Shown piece by piece: positions 1-13,800 of a stretch of 64,000 bases of DNA; within the stretch, counting starts at the first letter, position 1; every line of letters begins with the position of its first letter. The notes beneath the pieces were generated by a model. It saw only the letters and a program-made list of their open reading frames with translations, was not told the origin of the DNA and did no database searches. The translations under genes were made by a program, and so were the position numbers. Origin of the DNA: Nereocystis luetkeana (taxonomy: Eukaryota; Sar; Phaeophyceae; Laminariales; Laminariaceae); the NCBI GenBank assembly GCA_031213475.1, contig JARUPZ010000034.1, positions 1,322,501-1,386,500 on the forward strand, given 5' to 3'.

Positions 1-424
1 ACCTCACAGAGGACACTCATTCGAATCTCACTCCTCACGTTTCTTTTTTCAGATTCCGAAACGCTCGCGCGTGCGTCCCTAAGAACATAAATCCCGATTC
101 CCGAGGATAGAAAAACGAAGCGGGTAGGTCAGCAGCGTACGGCCGTAAACGGTACCGATGCCCCAATGATGGCGCCCTTGGGGGGGAGAGTGACATAAGT
201 AAGGATTATACCCTGGGTTGGGTAATCGATCGATCTTTTACCCCTTTCCTCTCCTAAACAGTACTGTACAGTATCAGCTGTAAAGCGCAGTAGGGAGCAC
301 CTCGCAATGTTACAGGGTACGAGGGATTGGATGCATTTGATCGTTTCCCCTCTCCTCCCTACCTCGGTATGAAAAGTAAAGGGTCCCGTACCGCCCCGTC
401 TTGGTTTACCGCTCGCTGAGCGTG
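1..424. other. No recognisable gene or element
   Basis: Only a small palindromic stretch (ACAGTACTGTACAGTA near 260) stands out. Confidence 0.4.
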
Positions 425-540
425 TTCTTCACATACATGATTAGACCGTTCTTTCTACCCGTCGACATCCAACAAAAAAATCAGTGTCCGTGCCGATTCT
501 TCAATTCTAGAGAAATACAAGTAGTTCTTCTCTTCTGTCG

Positions 541-600
541 TACTATTAATATAAATACTTACTACTCCTACTACTACTACTATTAATACTACTACTACAG

Positions 601-696
<96 letters not shown>

Positions 697-725
697 GACT
701 ACTACTACTACTACTATTATTAATA
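541..725. repeat. (TAC)n microsatellite
   Basis: About 45 near-perfect TAC/ACT triplets, longest run about 594-695, inside an R1 copy. Its poly-serine reverse frame is an artefact. Confidence 0.95.
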
Positions 726-980
726 TATACCAGGTACATTGTTACTATTATTCTGCAGAGCAGACAATGCAATGCCATGCTCATCGTATTGGATACGACG
801 GGCACGAGATAAACATTATGTATGCATGAAAGAGAGAAAACGAGAAAACAAACGAAAAAAAACGAACACATTGACTGGTACTCTGCTGCAGAGAGAACGT
901 TTTTTTATTGATAACAATGTAAAGAACACACACAACACACAACTGAAAAACAGGAGATAGATGTGTATATCCATTACTCC

Positions 981-1327
981 GGTCGCCCCGGTGGTTCAAG
1001 TGGTTAACCTCGAATTATACTTGTGTTTGAGTCCTGGGTTCGAGCCCCAGGTGGGTCGGACATTTGACTTTATATGCAAAAATAAAAATAAAAAGGATTC
1101 AATTGTTGAGAGCGCCTTGCAGCGTGGGTAGGCACAATTCGATGCGAGTCGACGAGGGAAGAAAAGGCTGAAATCTTCTCGCGATAAAAATGAAGGCACG
1201 TACCGTAGCGGGAAGGGGGTAGAAGAGCCTGCTACGATGTGACCCCGGATCTGAGTTACGAGTTGGAGGGAGAGAGAGAAGAAGATGTGCGAAGATAATA
1301 GAGGTGATGAGCAAAAAAAAAAAAAAA
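981..1327 (+). repeat. SINE-A copy 1, tRNA-derived, full length
   Basis: Its head GGTCGCCCCGGTGGTTCAAG carries a box A-like TGGTTCAAGTGG, and GGTTCGAGCCC is a box B. The body is unrelated to tRNA and the tail ends GATGAGC plus 14 A. The target duplication ATTACTCC is at 973-980 and 1327-1334. Because of the A tail, mobilisation by a LINE is inferred. Confidence 0.9.
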
Positions 1328-1788
1328 TTACTCCGTGAATTGTTTTTTCGGGGAGTCCAGTCAGTTCATCGTCACCTGGGCGCTTCGATGGAAATAGTTG
1401 GGTCTTGATCCACGGCGGCGGTGGCGTCAACCCCCTTTTTTTCATCATTTCAAAAGTCCAACAACGCGTCAATTCTTGTCAAAACAAAAAATTGAAAATG
1501 TCCAGTTTTACTACCCCGTACTTTTTTCCCAATGCCTCCCTCCGTATTCCGTATACGACCTCCCTCCCCCCAACCTTCACAACCTTAGATTATCCTCTCA
1601 TCTCTCACGTCATTAGCCCTCGGCCCAGGATTTCCTGCTCCAATCGTCGCCACTGCCGCCTGCCGCTGCTGCTTCTCTTGTACCATCCACTATTCTTCCG
1701 TCGCCATCGGGCTTACGGGCAGGACGACTGAGTAACGACTTCCTACCTCCTGCGCTGCGTTTGATACCTCACTGTCGAGAGGGCCACC
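1328..1788 (+). promoter_or_regulatory. 5' flank of gene A
   Basis: Pyrimidine-rich (1540-1780), with a CRE-like TCACGTCA at 1605-1612 and no clear TATA box. It lies between a SINE and the proposed start codon. Promoter role is inferred from position. Confidence 0.3.
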
Positions 1789-1889
1789 ATGCCTCACGCT
1801 TCTTCACTTGCTGCTCATTTCGCGGCGGCAGCTACTACGGGTCTGGTTTTCCTCGCGAAGCATGCTAGTGCTGAATGCGACCCAACCTT
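1789..1889 (+). CDS. Gene A exon 1: signal peptide
   Basis: ATG in the context GCCACCATGC opens a 33-codon exon encoding an Ala-rich hydrophobic leader (core AAAATTGLVFLA) ending ASA-ECDPT, then the donor GTGAGT in phase 2. That phase fits the next exon. Exon 1 plus exon 2 is 240 nt, exactly as in gene B. Assigning it across a 12.2 kb intron is inference. Confidence 0.65.
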
Positions 1890-4800
1890 GTGAGTTTCCT
1901 TGTGTTACACGACAGCAGCATTGGTGCATGATGATATATCCTGTTGGCATCTTTGATGTTGCTGTTGTCGGGGTTGCTGTGTGTCATTGATCTTGTTCCG
2001 GTGTAAACAAGCAGTAGTCCAACAACAGGAGCCAGCCAAATACTTGCCAGACACACCCGGTAACAGGTATATATACGGGCAGCAGCACCAGTACAATAAG
2101 TAAGAGGCACCATATCATATTCCATACGTACACGTTCACGGATTGCCGTATGGTATTCAGCAGCAGATTCCATGTGCCGCTGTTTTTGTACCCACAGGTA
2201 TCTCGAACATCTGAGTATCCGAGCAGTGATAGCAGTTGTGAGGTTCTCCTTCACCCTTCGGCGATCACTACTATTAATAATAATACTGCCGTTTCACTAG
2301 AGAATGCCTACTTTTGGTTTGCCTACTTCTCGCGCGGTTCCACAGCTTTGATCGCGGGCGGCGTGCTTGAAGCGCTAATGCATCACAAAAGACGTCTGTT
2401 GATCGTGAACTCAAGCGCAGGCTATCGACAGGGTTCTAAACTATTTGACTTTTTCGTGGGCATGCCGTGGCATTGCCATGGTACCACTGCTGGCATATCA
2501 TGCATCCCCACGGCATCCCATTTCGTGGCATAGGATTCCATGACACGCTGTAGGGGGCGCCCCGCATGCCGTCAGTGGTACCATGGCGTAGGTGGTGCCA
2601 GGGCATGCCACGGCATGTCGCGAAAAAGGACAATGATGTACTCACCCATCAGGGTCAGCGAGGGGTAGGTTGAGTTATCATGTGTACTACTCTTTGCTTG
2701 ATTTATTTGTACCGAGGTATTTCTTCCACTCCAGAGTTTTTGGCCTGTCCTGCGACCACGGACTGCATTGTATTATTATGGCGATAACAACATCGAGTTC
2801 GAGGTTCGAGACAGAATGATACGTAAAATACTCGCGGACCGAACTTCACTTGCAGTAGTTCGGAAAGATGGGTCGGCCTACATACTGGTATCCGATATGT
2901 AAAATACTCGCGGACCGAACTTCACTTACAGTAGGTCGGAAAGATGGGTCGGCCTACATTCTGGTATCCATCCGTGTTGATGAACAAATCACGGGGGTTA
3001 AGCGGACCAAACCAGCTCCAACCTCTGGCACTGCTGATAAAGGAGTTCACCAAAGGAGTTCACTATACAGATAACTTTCAACAAAGAAATCAGGGGAGGC
3101 AAAACGTGTGTTGTTCATACCAGGTATAGGGTGTAGATCCGAGTGTTCCACATTGAAACCTGATAAGGAGTGTTGATATTAACAGTAGTTTGTTGTCAGT
3201 AGAGGCTTGTCAAGGCAACGTGACAAACTACTCCAGGTACGTAATATCAATAATAACTACTACCTGGTATACTGCTGTCTGTCATGGGGTGAAATTTCTG
3301 TCTCCTGTTTACGTATTTGCTTTGTAAATATAACGTGTACTGGGCAGCAACGAACGCGTCCGATAGTTGCACCAGTTTAGGTCACATCATACCGTCGGCG
3401 CAGATGGTATTTCTCTCCAAAAAAAGTCGACCTCGGAATTGAGGCTGCTAGCTGCAGCTCAGACGTGGCCAATCAATCTTCAATACAGACTCCGGTAAAT
3501 ATCATGTATCATGTACTACCTGGTAGTGCTGGATGCATATGGTTGATGAATTTTTCCAACCTCTCTGGATATGTCCACCAGCTGTTCGAATATGGTCGAA
3601 AAACTTCACACTACTCGTAATTGTATTGCAAAACGTTTCATGATATTATTTATTGCCGTGTAAATCAAACATTTAATTTATTGCCAACAACCAAAGGAGG
3701 ACACGATAGGATAGCTCAATAACCACTACCCAGGTACCAGGTATCGAAGATTCGGTGCTATTTTGCAGGCTGCATGCCGGTCGCCCCGTTCAAGTGGTTC
3801 ACCTCGAATTCGACATGTGTTTTGAGTCCTGGGTTCGAGCCCCAGGTGGGTCGGACATTTGACTTTATTTCCAAAAATAAAAATCAAAAGGATTCAATTG
3901 TTGAGAGCGCCTTGCAGCGTGGGTAGCAGGCACAATTCTATGCTAGTCGACGAGGGAAGCAAAGGCTGATATCTTCTCACGATATAAATGAAGGCACGTA
4001 CCGTAGCGGGAAGGGGGTAGAAGAGCCTGCTATGTGACCCCGGATCTGAGTTACAAGAAGATGTCCGAAGACAATAAATGGGATGAGCAAAAAAAACGAA
4101 ATGTCCTCCAAGCCGCGGCTCATACATGTTTCCTGGCGAGTGTAACTCGGAGATCTGGCGAAAACTCACTTGACAACAGGCGCTCGTGTTCTCCATCTCG
4201 GCCTTTTCGTTTCGTGGTGGCTATTTTCTATTATCCCACATTTTTTTCACACCGGCCGGGCATTAGATACTTTGGTCTATCTTGAAAATTTCCAGGCCTT
4301 ATTATTGCTGGGTATACCCCGCTTTAGGATCTTGTCACTTCAGACTTCGGGCTAACGAACTTGCGTCGGACTATTTTTGACAGAGACAATTAAGTCGCCC
4401 ACTTTTTTTGCCTTTTTATATTTACGACACTTTATTTCACTTTTTACACGCACTTGTTTTTGTCGGTCGGTGTAATTTAATGGTTGTTCGTGGCCGCAAC
4501 ATATTTTTTGTTTCAAATTTTGATTTGATAACACAGACAGGTGTTATGGTATCCCCTTACGTGATATCTCGTTCCAGGGTTATCTGTGTTTGGCCATGAA
4601 TCTTTAATCTTCAGCTGGTATTTGAGCTCTGGTATTTTCTTTCGTTTGGCTTGTTGTTTTTCGTTGTTGTGTCGTACTCGGTACGTTGGCATTTGACTTA
4701 CTGTCCGTTTTGCTCCAATTTTGCGATTTATTCGGTCATCTGTCTCACAAGCAGTGCCCGTAGAAGTTTTGTATCTTTTGTACGGGCAAGATGGAAAAAT

Positions 4801-7800
4801 CGGGACGGAGGGTGTACCGATGGCGTTGGGTGTGTGTTTTCACAATCTACTTTCACAATCTACTTTATTAACCCCTTTAGGACTGCAGTCCCGTATTGGC
4901 GGCTAACCACTCATTTTAAGCAGTTTGTACCCAAAACGGGACTGCAGTCCTACAAGGGTTAAGACCGCAGTCCAGGTCTGGGGCCAAAATTCTTCGAATT
5001 GGAGTGGTTTGCCCCCAAACCGGAACCGCGGTTCTGAACGGGTGGAACGACTGTTTCCACCCGTCGACATCCAGCGCAACCAGTGTCCGTGTTGAATGTT
5101 CCATCCTACGTGCAGATAATCAAGTTCTTCTCAAAACTATCAATAGTACGCGGAGATATATACCAATGATACTACCAGGTGTTTGTTGGTACTCGTCCTC
5201 CGCTGCTGGGTCGCTTGGTAGGTGTTGTGCGTGCCTACTACGACCAATTTCGTGGATTCGAGTCTCACCGAGTGCAGGCTTGGAAGGACTTTTTTCTCGT
5301 GAAAAAAAAGGGTTACCGGAAAGCGCGAGAGACGTTAGTCAGAAAGATTCGATGCAAATCGGCGAGTAGTGGGCCTATGCGCCATAAAAACAAATGAACT
5401 TTCCGGGGGGGGGGAAAAAACGACACCTATTAATACCGGTGACTACGGCTAATCCAGAAGACGCCGAGGGTAAAACCTCCTACCTAGTACGAGTTTAGAA
5501 TGAAAAGTAAAAGGGATGAAAACGTAGACAATGCTATTAATATTTCATTTCATCGTATTGGGTACGACAGGTACATTCTATGAGAGAAATCGAAAAAAAC
5601 AGAGGCGAAACATCGAATTTTTTTTCGGGAAACATCAAAAAGTGTCGTGCCCCCCACAAGATGTGTAGCAGATAGCAGATAATACGAAACAAGCATAATC
5701 GAGAAAAGGAAACAATACCACCACATGTACCAAGATTAATGAAAGGTATTCATGGGCCGGTCGCCCCGGTGGTTCAAGTGGTTAACGAATTCTACTTGTT
5801 TGAGTCCTGGGTTCGAGCCCCAGGTGGGTCGGACTTTGACTTTATTTGCAAAAATAAAAATAAATAAAAAAGGATTCAATTGTTGAGAGCGCCTTGCGGC
5901 GTGGGTAGGCACAATTAGATGCGAGTCGACGAGGGAAGAAAAGGCTGAAATCTTCTCGCGATAAAAAGGAAGGCACGTACCGTAGCGGGAAGGGGGGAGT
6001 AGAGCCTGCTATGTGACCCCGGATCTGAGTTACGAGTTGGAAGGAGAGAGAAAAGAAGATGTGCGAAGATGATGAATGGGATGAGAAAAAGAATAAAAAA
6101 AATGGGGTTGTTGGTGTTGGTGTTGTTGTGCTTATTCTCCAGGAGTCCGTGGTCACTAAAGGTTTTGGAGCCCGAGGAAAATACGAAAAAACTGTACCTG
6201 GTACGTAAAAACACAAAATTCGGCTGGGAAGCTCGACGCTTCCCCACGGTGGCAAGCTCGACGCTTCCCCACCTATTAATAGAAACGCACGAGCCGAAGA
6301 CACAGGCACACATTAAATCAAAGATGCCAGGAGACAGCACTTTTACCCCTAGACAGTGTCTAGCAAATGCCTAGACAGACAGCATCGACAGCAAAAAATC
6401 GGGGACACGACAAGAAATCCCCGATTTTTGGAAAACGCTTCACCATATTATTGAAAAATGCTGGAAAATGACATTTTGTTAAAATAAAGCCATTTTTTTT
6501 CGCTCCGTCTTTTTTTCACACAAAAAAACGCGTTCAGGTATGACGCAATATATAATACGAGGTGTATCTTGTATTACTGTAGTTTCGCTACGGGTAGGTG
6601 CCGCACAGGGATGTACAAATATTTTACATATGATATTTCTATATGATACATGCCAGCGTACCAGCGTACACATGTACATACAGCATAGAGTTCCCCCCCT
6701 TCCCACAACTATTACTCGTATAACCATCTCGTGACTACGTACTACCTACAATTTTGTTCTTCTCTCCCGATCTGTCTTTTTTTATGTTTTCGTTCGTTTG
6801 TTTTTTTCCATTTCATAGAATGTGTATGTTGTTCTTGCCATCTCCAATACCAGGTACGTACCTGGTATCTTACATGACGACATGATATTGCGTTGTCCAC
6901 TGCTGTCCCTGCTGCATACGTGGCAACTGAGTGCATCCACCGTGGATGGTGTCCAAGTGAATGGGGGTGGAGGGGGCAACAGGAGAAGTGGCAGAAAACC
7001 TGACCAAGGGAATGCGGAGAGGGGGGGGAACAGAAGGAGTAAAAGGGAAACCGCGGTAGACTAAAGTAGGAAGGAGATGCCAGACAGGTTAGCAAGGCAC
7101 CAGGCCGACTAGGAAGTAGAACATGACCATACTATTAATACTAGTGCCACCAACTGGTGCAGCTGGTTCGAACGTGGTCTTCCCTTGTCTTCTCTTTTTT
7201 TTTCTTCTTTTTTTTTCCTTTATTGCGCTGATTCTCCGTGATTTTCATTTTATTTCTTTCTCTTCCTTTTGTGATAGATAAGTCGTACCGGTCGCCCCGG
7301 TGGTTCAAGTGGTTAACCTCGAATTCTACTTATTTGAGTCCTGGGTTCGAGCCCCAGGTGGGTCGGACTTTGACTTTATTTGCAAAAATAAAAAGGGATT
7401 CAATTGTTGAGAGCGCCTTGCAGCGTGGGTAGGCACAATTCGATGCGAGTCGACGAGGGAAGAAAAGGCTGAAATCTTCTCGCGATAAAAATGGAAGGCA
7501 CGTACCGTAGCGGGAAGGGGGGAGAAGAGCCTGCTATGTGACCCCGGATCTGAGTTACGAGTTGGAAGGAAAGAGAGAAGAAGATGTGCGAAGATAATAA
7601 ATGGGATGAGCAAAAAAAAACAAAAAAAAACAAAAAACTGAAGGGAGTCGTGTGGCGTGGTTGGATGACGAACCTGCTCTGCTCGTTTCGTATTGTCTGA
7701 CGCCAAGGGGCTGGGCATATTTGACGAACGCAGGGTATATACGGCAGTCTGGGTAGCAACGTACCAGGCGGGTTAGCAGGGAGAACCTGGCTATACTACT

Positions 7801-10800
7801 CGTACCACAAACTGCTGCCGCCACCTGGAGGGTGCTTCGGGCTTCGGTCTACCTGTTATTTTCCCTTTGTTATATTTTCCTCGGTTCTTTGTCTTACTCT
7901 TTTTACAAGTAGTGGATTTTTTGTTAATTTGTTACCAGGTATTTTTCTTCCATCTCGTTCTTTTTCAAGTGTTGGCCACCTCACCTTGCCTGCGCGGGGG
8001 GGCACGACAGATCGTTTCTTCTAGTCGTCGCTTCCAGGTTTTTTATTTTTCTCTCTCGATTTGTCTACTTTGTTTCTGTTTTCTCTTTGATTGTTCCCTT
8101 TCCTTTCTCTTTAATGTGTATGTCGTGCCTGTATCAATAGTTTGATGACATGGCATTGCATTGCCCACAGCGGGGCTTAGTGCATACATCCGTGGCAACG
8201 TAGTACCAGTCGCCCCGGTGGTTCAAGTGGTTAACCTCGAATTCTACTTGTTTGAGTCCTGGGTTCGAGCCCCAGGAGGGTCGGACTTTGACTTTATTTG
8301 CAAAAATAAAAAAAGGGATTCAATTGTTGAGAGCGCCTTGCAGCGTGGGTAGGCACAATTCGATGCGAGTCGACGAGGGAAGAAAAGGCTGAAATCTTCT
8401 CGCGATAAAAATGAAGGCACGTACCGTAGTGGGAAGGGGGTAGAAGAGCCTGCTATGTGCCCCCGGATCTGAGTTACGAGTTGGAAGGAGAGAGAGAAGA
8501 AGATGTGCGAAGATAATGAATGGGATGAAAAAAAAAAAAAAAAAAAAAAAAAAAAACAAAAAGTATCTCTGTGGCGTAGCTTTGCGACCACAGCACTTGT
8601 ATCTCTTCTATTACGGGGGGCCATAGTTAACAGGACCAAATATTGTTGGTAAAAATGGTCAAACATGAAGGTTTTTATCCGTACCAGAGGTCCTGTTAAC
8701 TATGGTCCCCCGTAATAGGATTGAAGAATCGGCACGGACACTGGTTGTGCTGGATGTCGACGGGTGTGTGTTCTTCACATTAAACCGTTCTTTCTACCCT
8801 TCGGAACCGTTCTTTCTACCCTTCGACATCCAGCACAACCTGTGTGTGTGTTGTTCACATTAAACCGTTATTTCTGCCTGTTGACATCCAGCACAATCAG
8901 TGTGTGTGTGTGTTCTTCACATTAAACCGTCCTTTCTACCCGTCGACATCCAGCACAACCAGTGTGTGTGTTATTCACATTAAACCCATTTTTCTACCCG
9001 TCGACATCCAGCACAACCAGTGTCCATGCCGATTCTTCAAGCCTAGAAGAGACACAAGTTCTGTGGTCACATACATGCCGATTCTTCAATCCTAGAAGAG
9101 ATCCAAGTTCTGTAGTCACAAAACTACGCCACAGAGATACTACGTTGCCACGTACCTGGTATGCAGTAAGCAGTAAGCACAGCAGTGGGCAATGCAATGC
9201 CATGTCATAATACTATTAATAGATACGACAGGCACGACATACACATTCTATGAAATAAAGAAACGAAAGGAAACGATCAAAGAGAAAACAAAAACAAAGC
9301 ACTCGAAAAAAATAAGTAGAAAGAGAAAAGAAGGATAAATGAAAGCAAAAACTGGAAGAAACAATCTGTCGTGCCCCCACCCCCTCCGCAGAAAGAACGG
9401 TTTAATGTGAAGAGCACACCCACAGTATTTCTGTGGCGTAGTTTTGTGACCACACAACTTGTACCAGGTACCTGGTACCTGGTATGTAGGGAGAAGAATC
9501 GGCACGGACACTGGTTGTGCTGGATGTCGATGGGTAGGAAGAACTGTTTATCGGGAAGATGCACACATGGAGGTTGGTTGCTGTCTGGAGTGCTCCTCGC
9601 ACCGTACGAAACGCACGGCAGTAGTCGTGAACACAGAGATGAACTCGCCTGCTGTCTGGGGTGCTGTCAGAGTGACGACTCGTGGACATGCTCCACAAAC
9701 CAGCAATCGAACCAAGAACACCATGCAAATATCAACCACCGCCATGTCTTCCCGGACTGTCTGACAAAAGGTGCAGCAAAGAGCGACGTATGCACCAAAT
9801 CACGTCCCTGGTACTTGCGGGGGTCCTTCCCCATGAAAGGTGTACAACTCGTCAACACTACAAATACCATTCGCACAAGAAAGTCGTCGTTGTTTTCACA
9901 CTAACTCTCAAACCAAGGAGTCGAGGCGTTCTACGATAGAGGTTTGCCTTTTTTTTTCTGAGGCTTCTCACTTAAGGAGCTCCATCCATACCTCACCCGA
10001 AATCTGACTTTACCCTTTTAGAACCGCAGTCTCGATTTGGGGACAAGGTACTTGAAATTTGTGTTAATTGCCCCCAACATGGGACTGCAGTTCTAAAAGG
10101 GTTGAGCAAAAATCAAATCGAATCTCTCGACGAACAATCCCGTGGCCCAAGTCTACAAATAAAAAAAAATCGAAGTCAATATTGACATTCCGACGATTTA
10201 GGGTCAAAGAACCCCGTCTTTCAGAAACAAAATAGCGGAAATGTGCTACCTCTATCGTAGAACGGGTCAGTCCGTGGTCACACAAAGGTGCTGCGGGGCT
10301 TCCTCAACTGAGAGTTCCGATAAGCCAGTTCTAAAAAGTATTTTGGCTGGGAAGCTCGATCCTTCCCACCTACGAGCCAGTGAAAGATGCAAGGGAGAGG
10401 AGAAGAAGATGCACGTATGAGAACTACTGCTGTATTAATATTGCCGGCCGGGGGTATCCACTCAACTACAGCAGAGAGAGAGAGTTCCCCCCGTTCCCAC
10501 AGCTAACCAACTCGTTGCTACTTCTGATTAAGCGGTTGGTTGCTGTCTGGAGTGCTGCCTGCACCGTACAAAAGGTTGTAGGCCCTTTTAGAACCGCAGT
10601 CCCGTTTTGAGGACAAACCAGTCAAATTTCAAGCATTTTGTACCCAAAACGGGACTGCGGTTCTAAAAGGGTTAAGGGGTTCAGCAGTATTAATAGTACT
10701 GATAATGGTTTTGTTTTCGTTTGTTTTAATTTTTCGAGTTGTGAACACATGATGCGCCCTTAATTGTGATTTGTTGAACTCGTATCCCGCATTGGCTCTG

Positions 10801-13800
10801 AGCATTGGTATATTATTATCGTTACTGCTGCACAATCTTTGAGTCGTGTTTTTGTTGACCACAGAAAAGGCTTTGATCTCTCGAGGAAGGATGGTCAGCA
10901 CGGACAACTCACTCAGTTGGTGTGCTTGACGTCGGCTGGTAGAAAGAACGGTGTATACGTACCAGGTACAGCGTTAACATTCTACTCATCCACTCACAAA
11001 TTCGTTTGCCTACCTATCTTCTATTAATAGTAGAACACGAAGTGACCCCCCACGATCCCACGATTTGTCTTTTGTGTTCTGCACATTAAACTGTTCTTTC
11101 TACCCGTCGACATCCAGCACAACCAGTGTCCGTGCCGATTCTTTAATCCTAGAAGAGATACAAGTTCTGTGGTCACAAAGCTACGCCACAGAGATACTAC
11201 GTTGCCACGTGTGCAGTATGCACTGCAGTGGGCAATACAAAGCCATGTCATCATACTAAATACGACAGGCACGACATACGCAATCTATGAAATAGTGAAA
11301 CGAAAAGAAACAATCAAGGAGAAAACAAAAACAAGGTAGACAAATCGAAAGAGAAAAAGAAGAAAAAAATGAAAGCAAAGTCTAGGAGAAACAATCTGTC
11401 GTGCCCCTTGGGGTAAAACAAACGTAACCAAAAACGAACACAGCTGGGCACAGAAGCTCTACGTAAATGGACGCTGTTTTTACAACTATTAGTACGTAGA
11501 CTTTTCATTAATTTTGACAGTTTGGTGTCGCGGGTGTGGGTCGCGTTTCGGTACGATCATCCCTCAGACGAATAGGTGAAGACCACACACACGCAGCCCA
11601 CCCGGAAATCTCCTTTTGCGTTGTTGGTCCTTAGTGGTAGTATAATATTTACCTGGTACCTGGTGGGTATCCCTGGTATATGTTTGTGTTCTTCACACTA
11701 TCAATAAACCGTTATTTCTACCCGTCGACAGATACAGCTACCAGGTACTATTAAAATAGGTTTGCATACCAGACGTCCGAGTGACACGCGTGGGAAATGA
11801 AACTCTGTCTGGACACATGCCCCTAACTTGGATCGCGTGCTGATCGACACCGCAGCGGTACGAGTAGTAGAAGTGGCGAGACAGGATAAAAATAACAGAC
11901 CATGATGAAGATTGAGCAGGTAGGTGGGCGTCGATGCTGCAACTGGCAACACGTCCCGTGTTTCACGTCATGCGTCATGCATGCACTTGTGTCGACGATT
12001 TTCCGAGTACTGCCGACCAGACGCGGAAGAAAACAAGACACAGTTTTCGGGACGAAGGCCATAAAGGGTACAAGCAGTAGTAGCAGTACGTATTAAAAAA
12101 AAAACCTCATGGCACCCGCTATTAATGGTGGGAAACGCCGAGCCTTAATTTCTTCTTTACGGTAGTCCAATGTTACACGGTCGCCCCGGTGGTTCAAGTG
12201 GTCAACCTCGAGTTCTACTTGTGTTTGAGTTCTAGATTCGAGCCCCAGGTGGGTCGGACATTTGCCTTTATTTGCAAAAATAAAAAAGGATTCAATTGTT
12301 GAGAGCGCCTTGCAGCGTGGGTAGGCACAATTCGATGCGAGTCGACGAGGGAAGAAAAAGGCTGAAATCTTATCGCGATAAAAATGAAGGCACGTACCGT
12401 AGCGGGAAGGGGGGAGAAGAGCCTGCTATGTGACCCCGGATCTGAGTTACGAGTTGGAAGGAGAGAGAGAAGAAGATGTGCGAAGATAATGAATGGGATT
12501 ATTAACCCTTTTGGAGCCGGAGTCCCGTTTCGGGGACAAACTACTTAAAATTTGAGTGGTATGTCCCCAAAACGGGACCGCGGTTCTAAACGGGTTAATA
12601 GGTGGAAAGGTAGACAGTACACGACCTCTGATCCACATTTTTTTTGTCGGTAAAACGTCTTGATTGGCCATGAAAAAAAACGAGCCTCAATATCGTGGGC
12701 GGCCCCTGTAAATATCAGGGATGCGTATTTCCTCACCCGGAACCCAAAAATTTCCGGGAAACAGCCCTTTTCAGCTTTTCCAAAAAATTTCCCCTATTTC
12801 CTCTCGTTCGAGGAAAAAAAGGCGTAATTTTGGGGGGGGGACAAAAAATATCATCCCCGGGTGGCCCATGCACTACATAAAGCACAAGTATAAGATTCGT
12901 TCAGGCCTTCGGACAGACATTTTCGATCATTTTCACTCTACCGGCACCAGGTGCACAGCAGTAGTAGCAGTTGCGCACAATGCAAGTACTTTAGTAAATG
13001 TTCATCGGTTTTAGTTGATTTTTAATTGTTCATGTCCTCGTTGATTTCGTCCTGCAGCAATTTGATACTGGAATAGTAGGACTACTACTGCCGTAGTACT
13101 GATAGCGATCTCTCATGTACGAATATACTTATGATATGTCGCGAGGTAAATCAGCAACACAAAGCGCAAAGCAGGAAGTGAGCAGTTACAGCAGTGCGCT
13201 GCTTCGTACGTGTGTAGCGATCGCGACCTTATCCGCGACTAGAAACTGTAAACATGGACGCTGGACGCCTCAACGAAATCCCAGCGTCCCAGCTGCATCT
13301 GCGCCGAGTTCACCCTTTCCATTCGGATATGTCAGCTCATATATATGATTATATTTTATATTGTAAGCGCGGTGCGGTGCTCTTCGTAGCTCTGGGGCTG
13401 GCCATCGGATAAATCGACGACGGCGCTACGCCTGAACGCCATAGTATGCTACTCCGTCACAACGACACACAGCTGTTGTGTCCTGCGTGTGGCGTAGCTC
13501 TCGGTTGCCTGTGGGCGCCTACGTAGCGCTCTGCTCTGCTGCACAGCTTAGCAGCGTTTGAAAAAAAACCCGGGGGTTTCCATTCTATTTGGAGGCGTTA
13601 TTTGCCCGGGGATAGGGGACGCAAAGAATTTCCTCTGAAAAAAATTATTACCTCGAGCCCTATTAATTTCGGGTAATTACCGCTACCGGGAAATACGCAT
13701 CCCTGGTAAATATTACATACCAGGTACTACTAATCCCAGCTTTCGGCAAGAAGGTACCGTAGTCGACTTCTATGGGCTACAACCGTGACCCCTTCAGGTC

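Larger units (their letters stand above)
8030..8760 (-). repeat. Dispersed repeat R1, reverse, carrying SINE-A and MITE-B
   Basis: R1 reads TTAAACCGTTCTTTCTACCC, GTCGACATCCAGCACAACC, CTACGCCACAGAGATACTAC, then an A-rich tail. This reverse copy is split by a SINE-A and a MITE-B. Other copies: 425-880 (broken by a microsatellite), 5030-5120 with 5555-5700, 6770-6935 (reverse) and 11686-11725. Confidence 0.75.

Noticed and set aside
455-871. Minus-strand frame with a long poly-serine stretch
   Set aside because: It is the translation of the (TAC)n microsatellite.
996-1472. Recurrent 70-160 residue frames such as those at 996-1472, 5842-6309, 7326-7718 and 8244-8666
   Set aside because: They all lie on the reverse strand of SINE-A copies and recur only because the SINE does.
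8765-9020. CRISPR-like array of regular repeats
   Set aside because: Units are adjacent, without unique spacers, and the context is a eukaryotic intron.
13115-13348. A 77-residue frame conserved at 13115 and 46010
   Set aside because: It is conserved only because both lie in the same hAT-like element. It has no transposase features.
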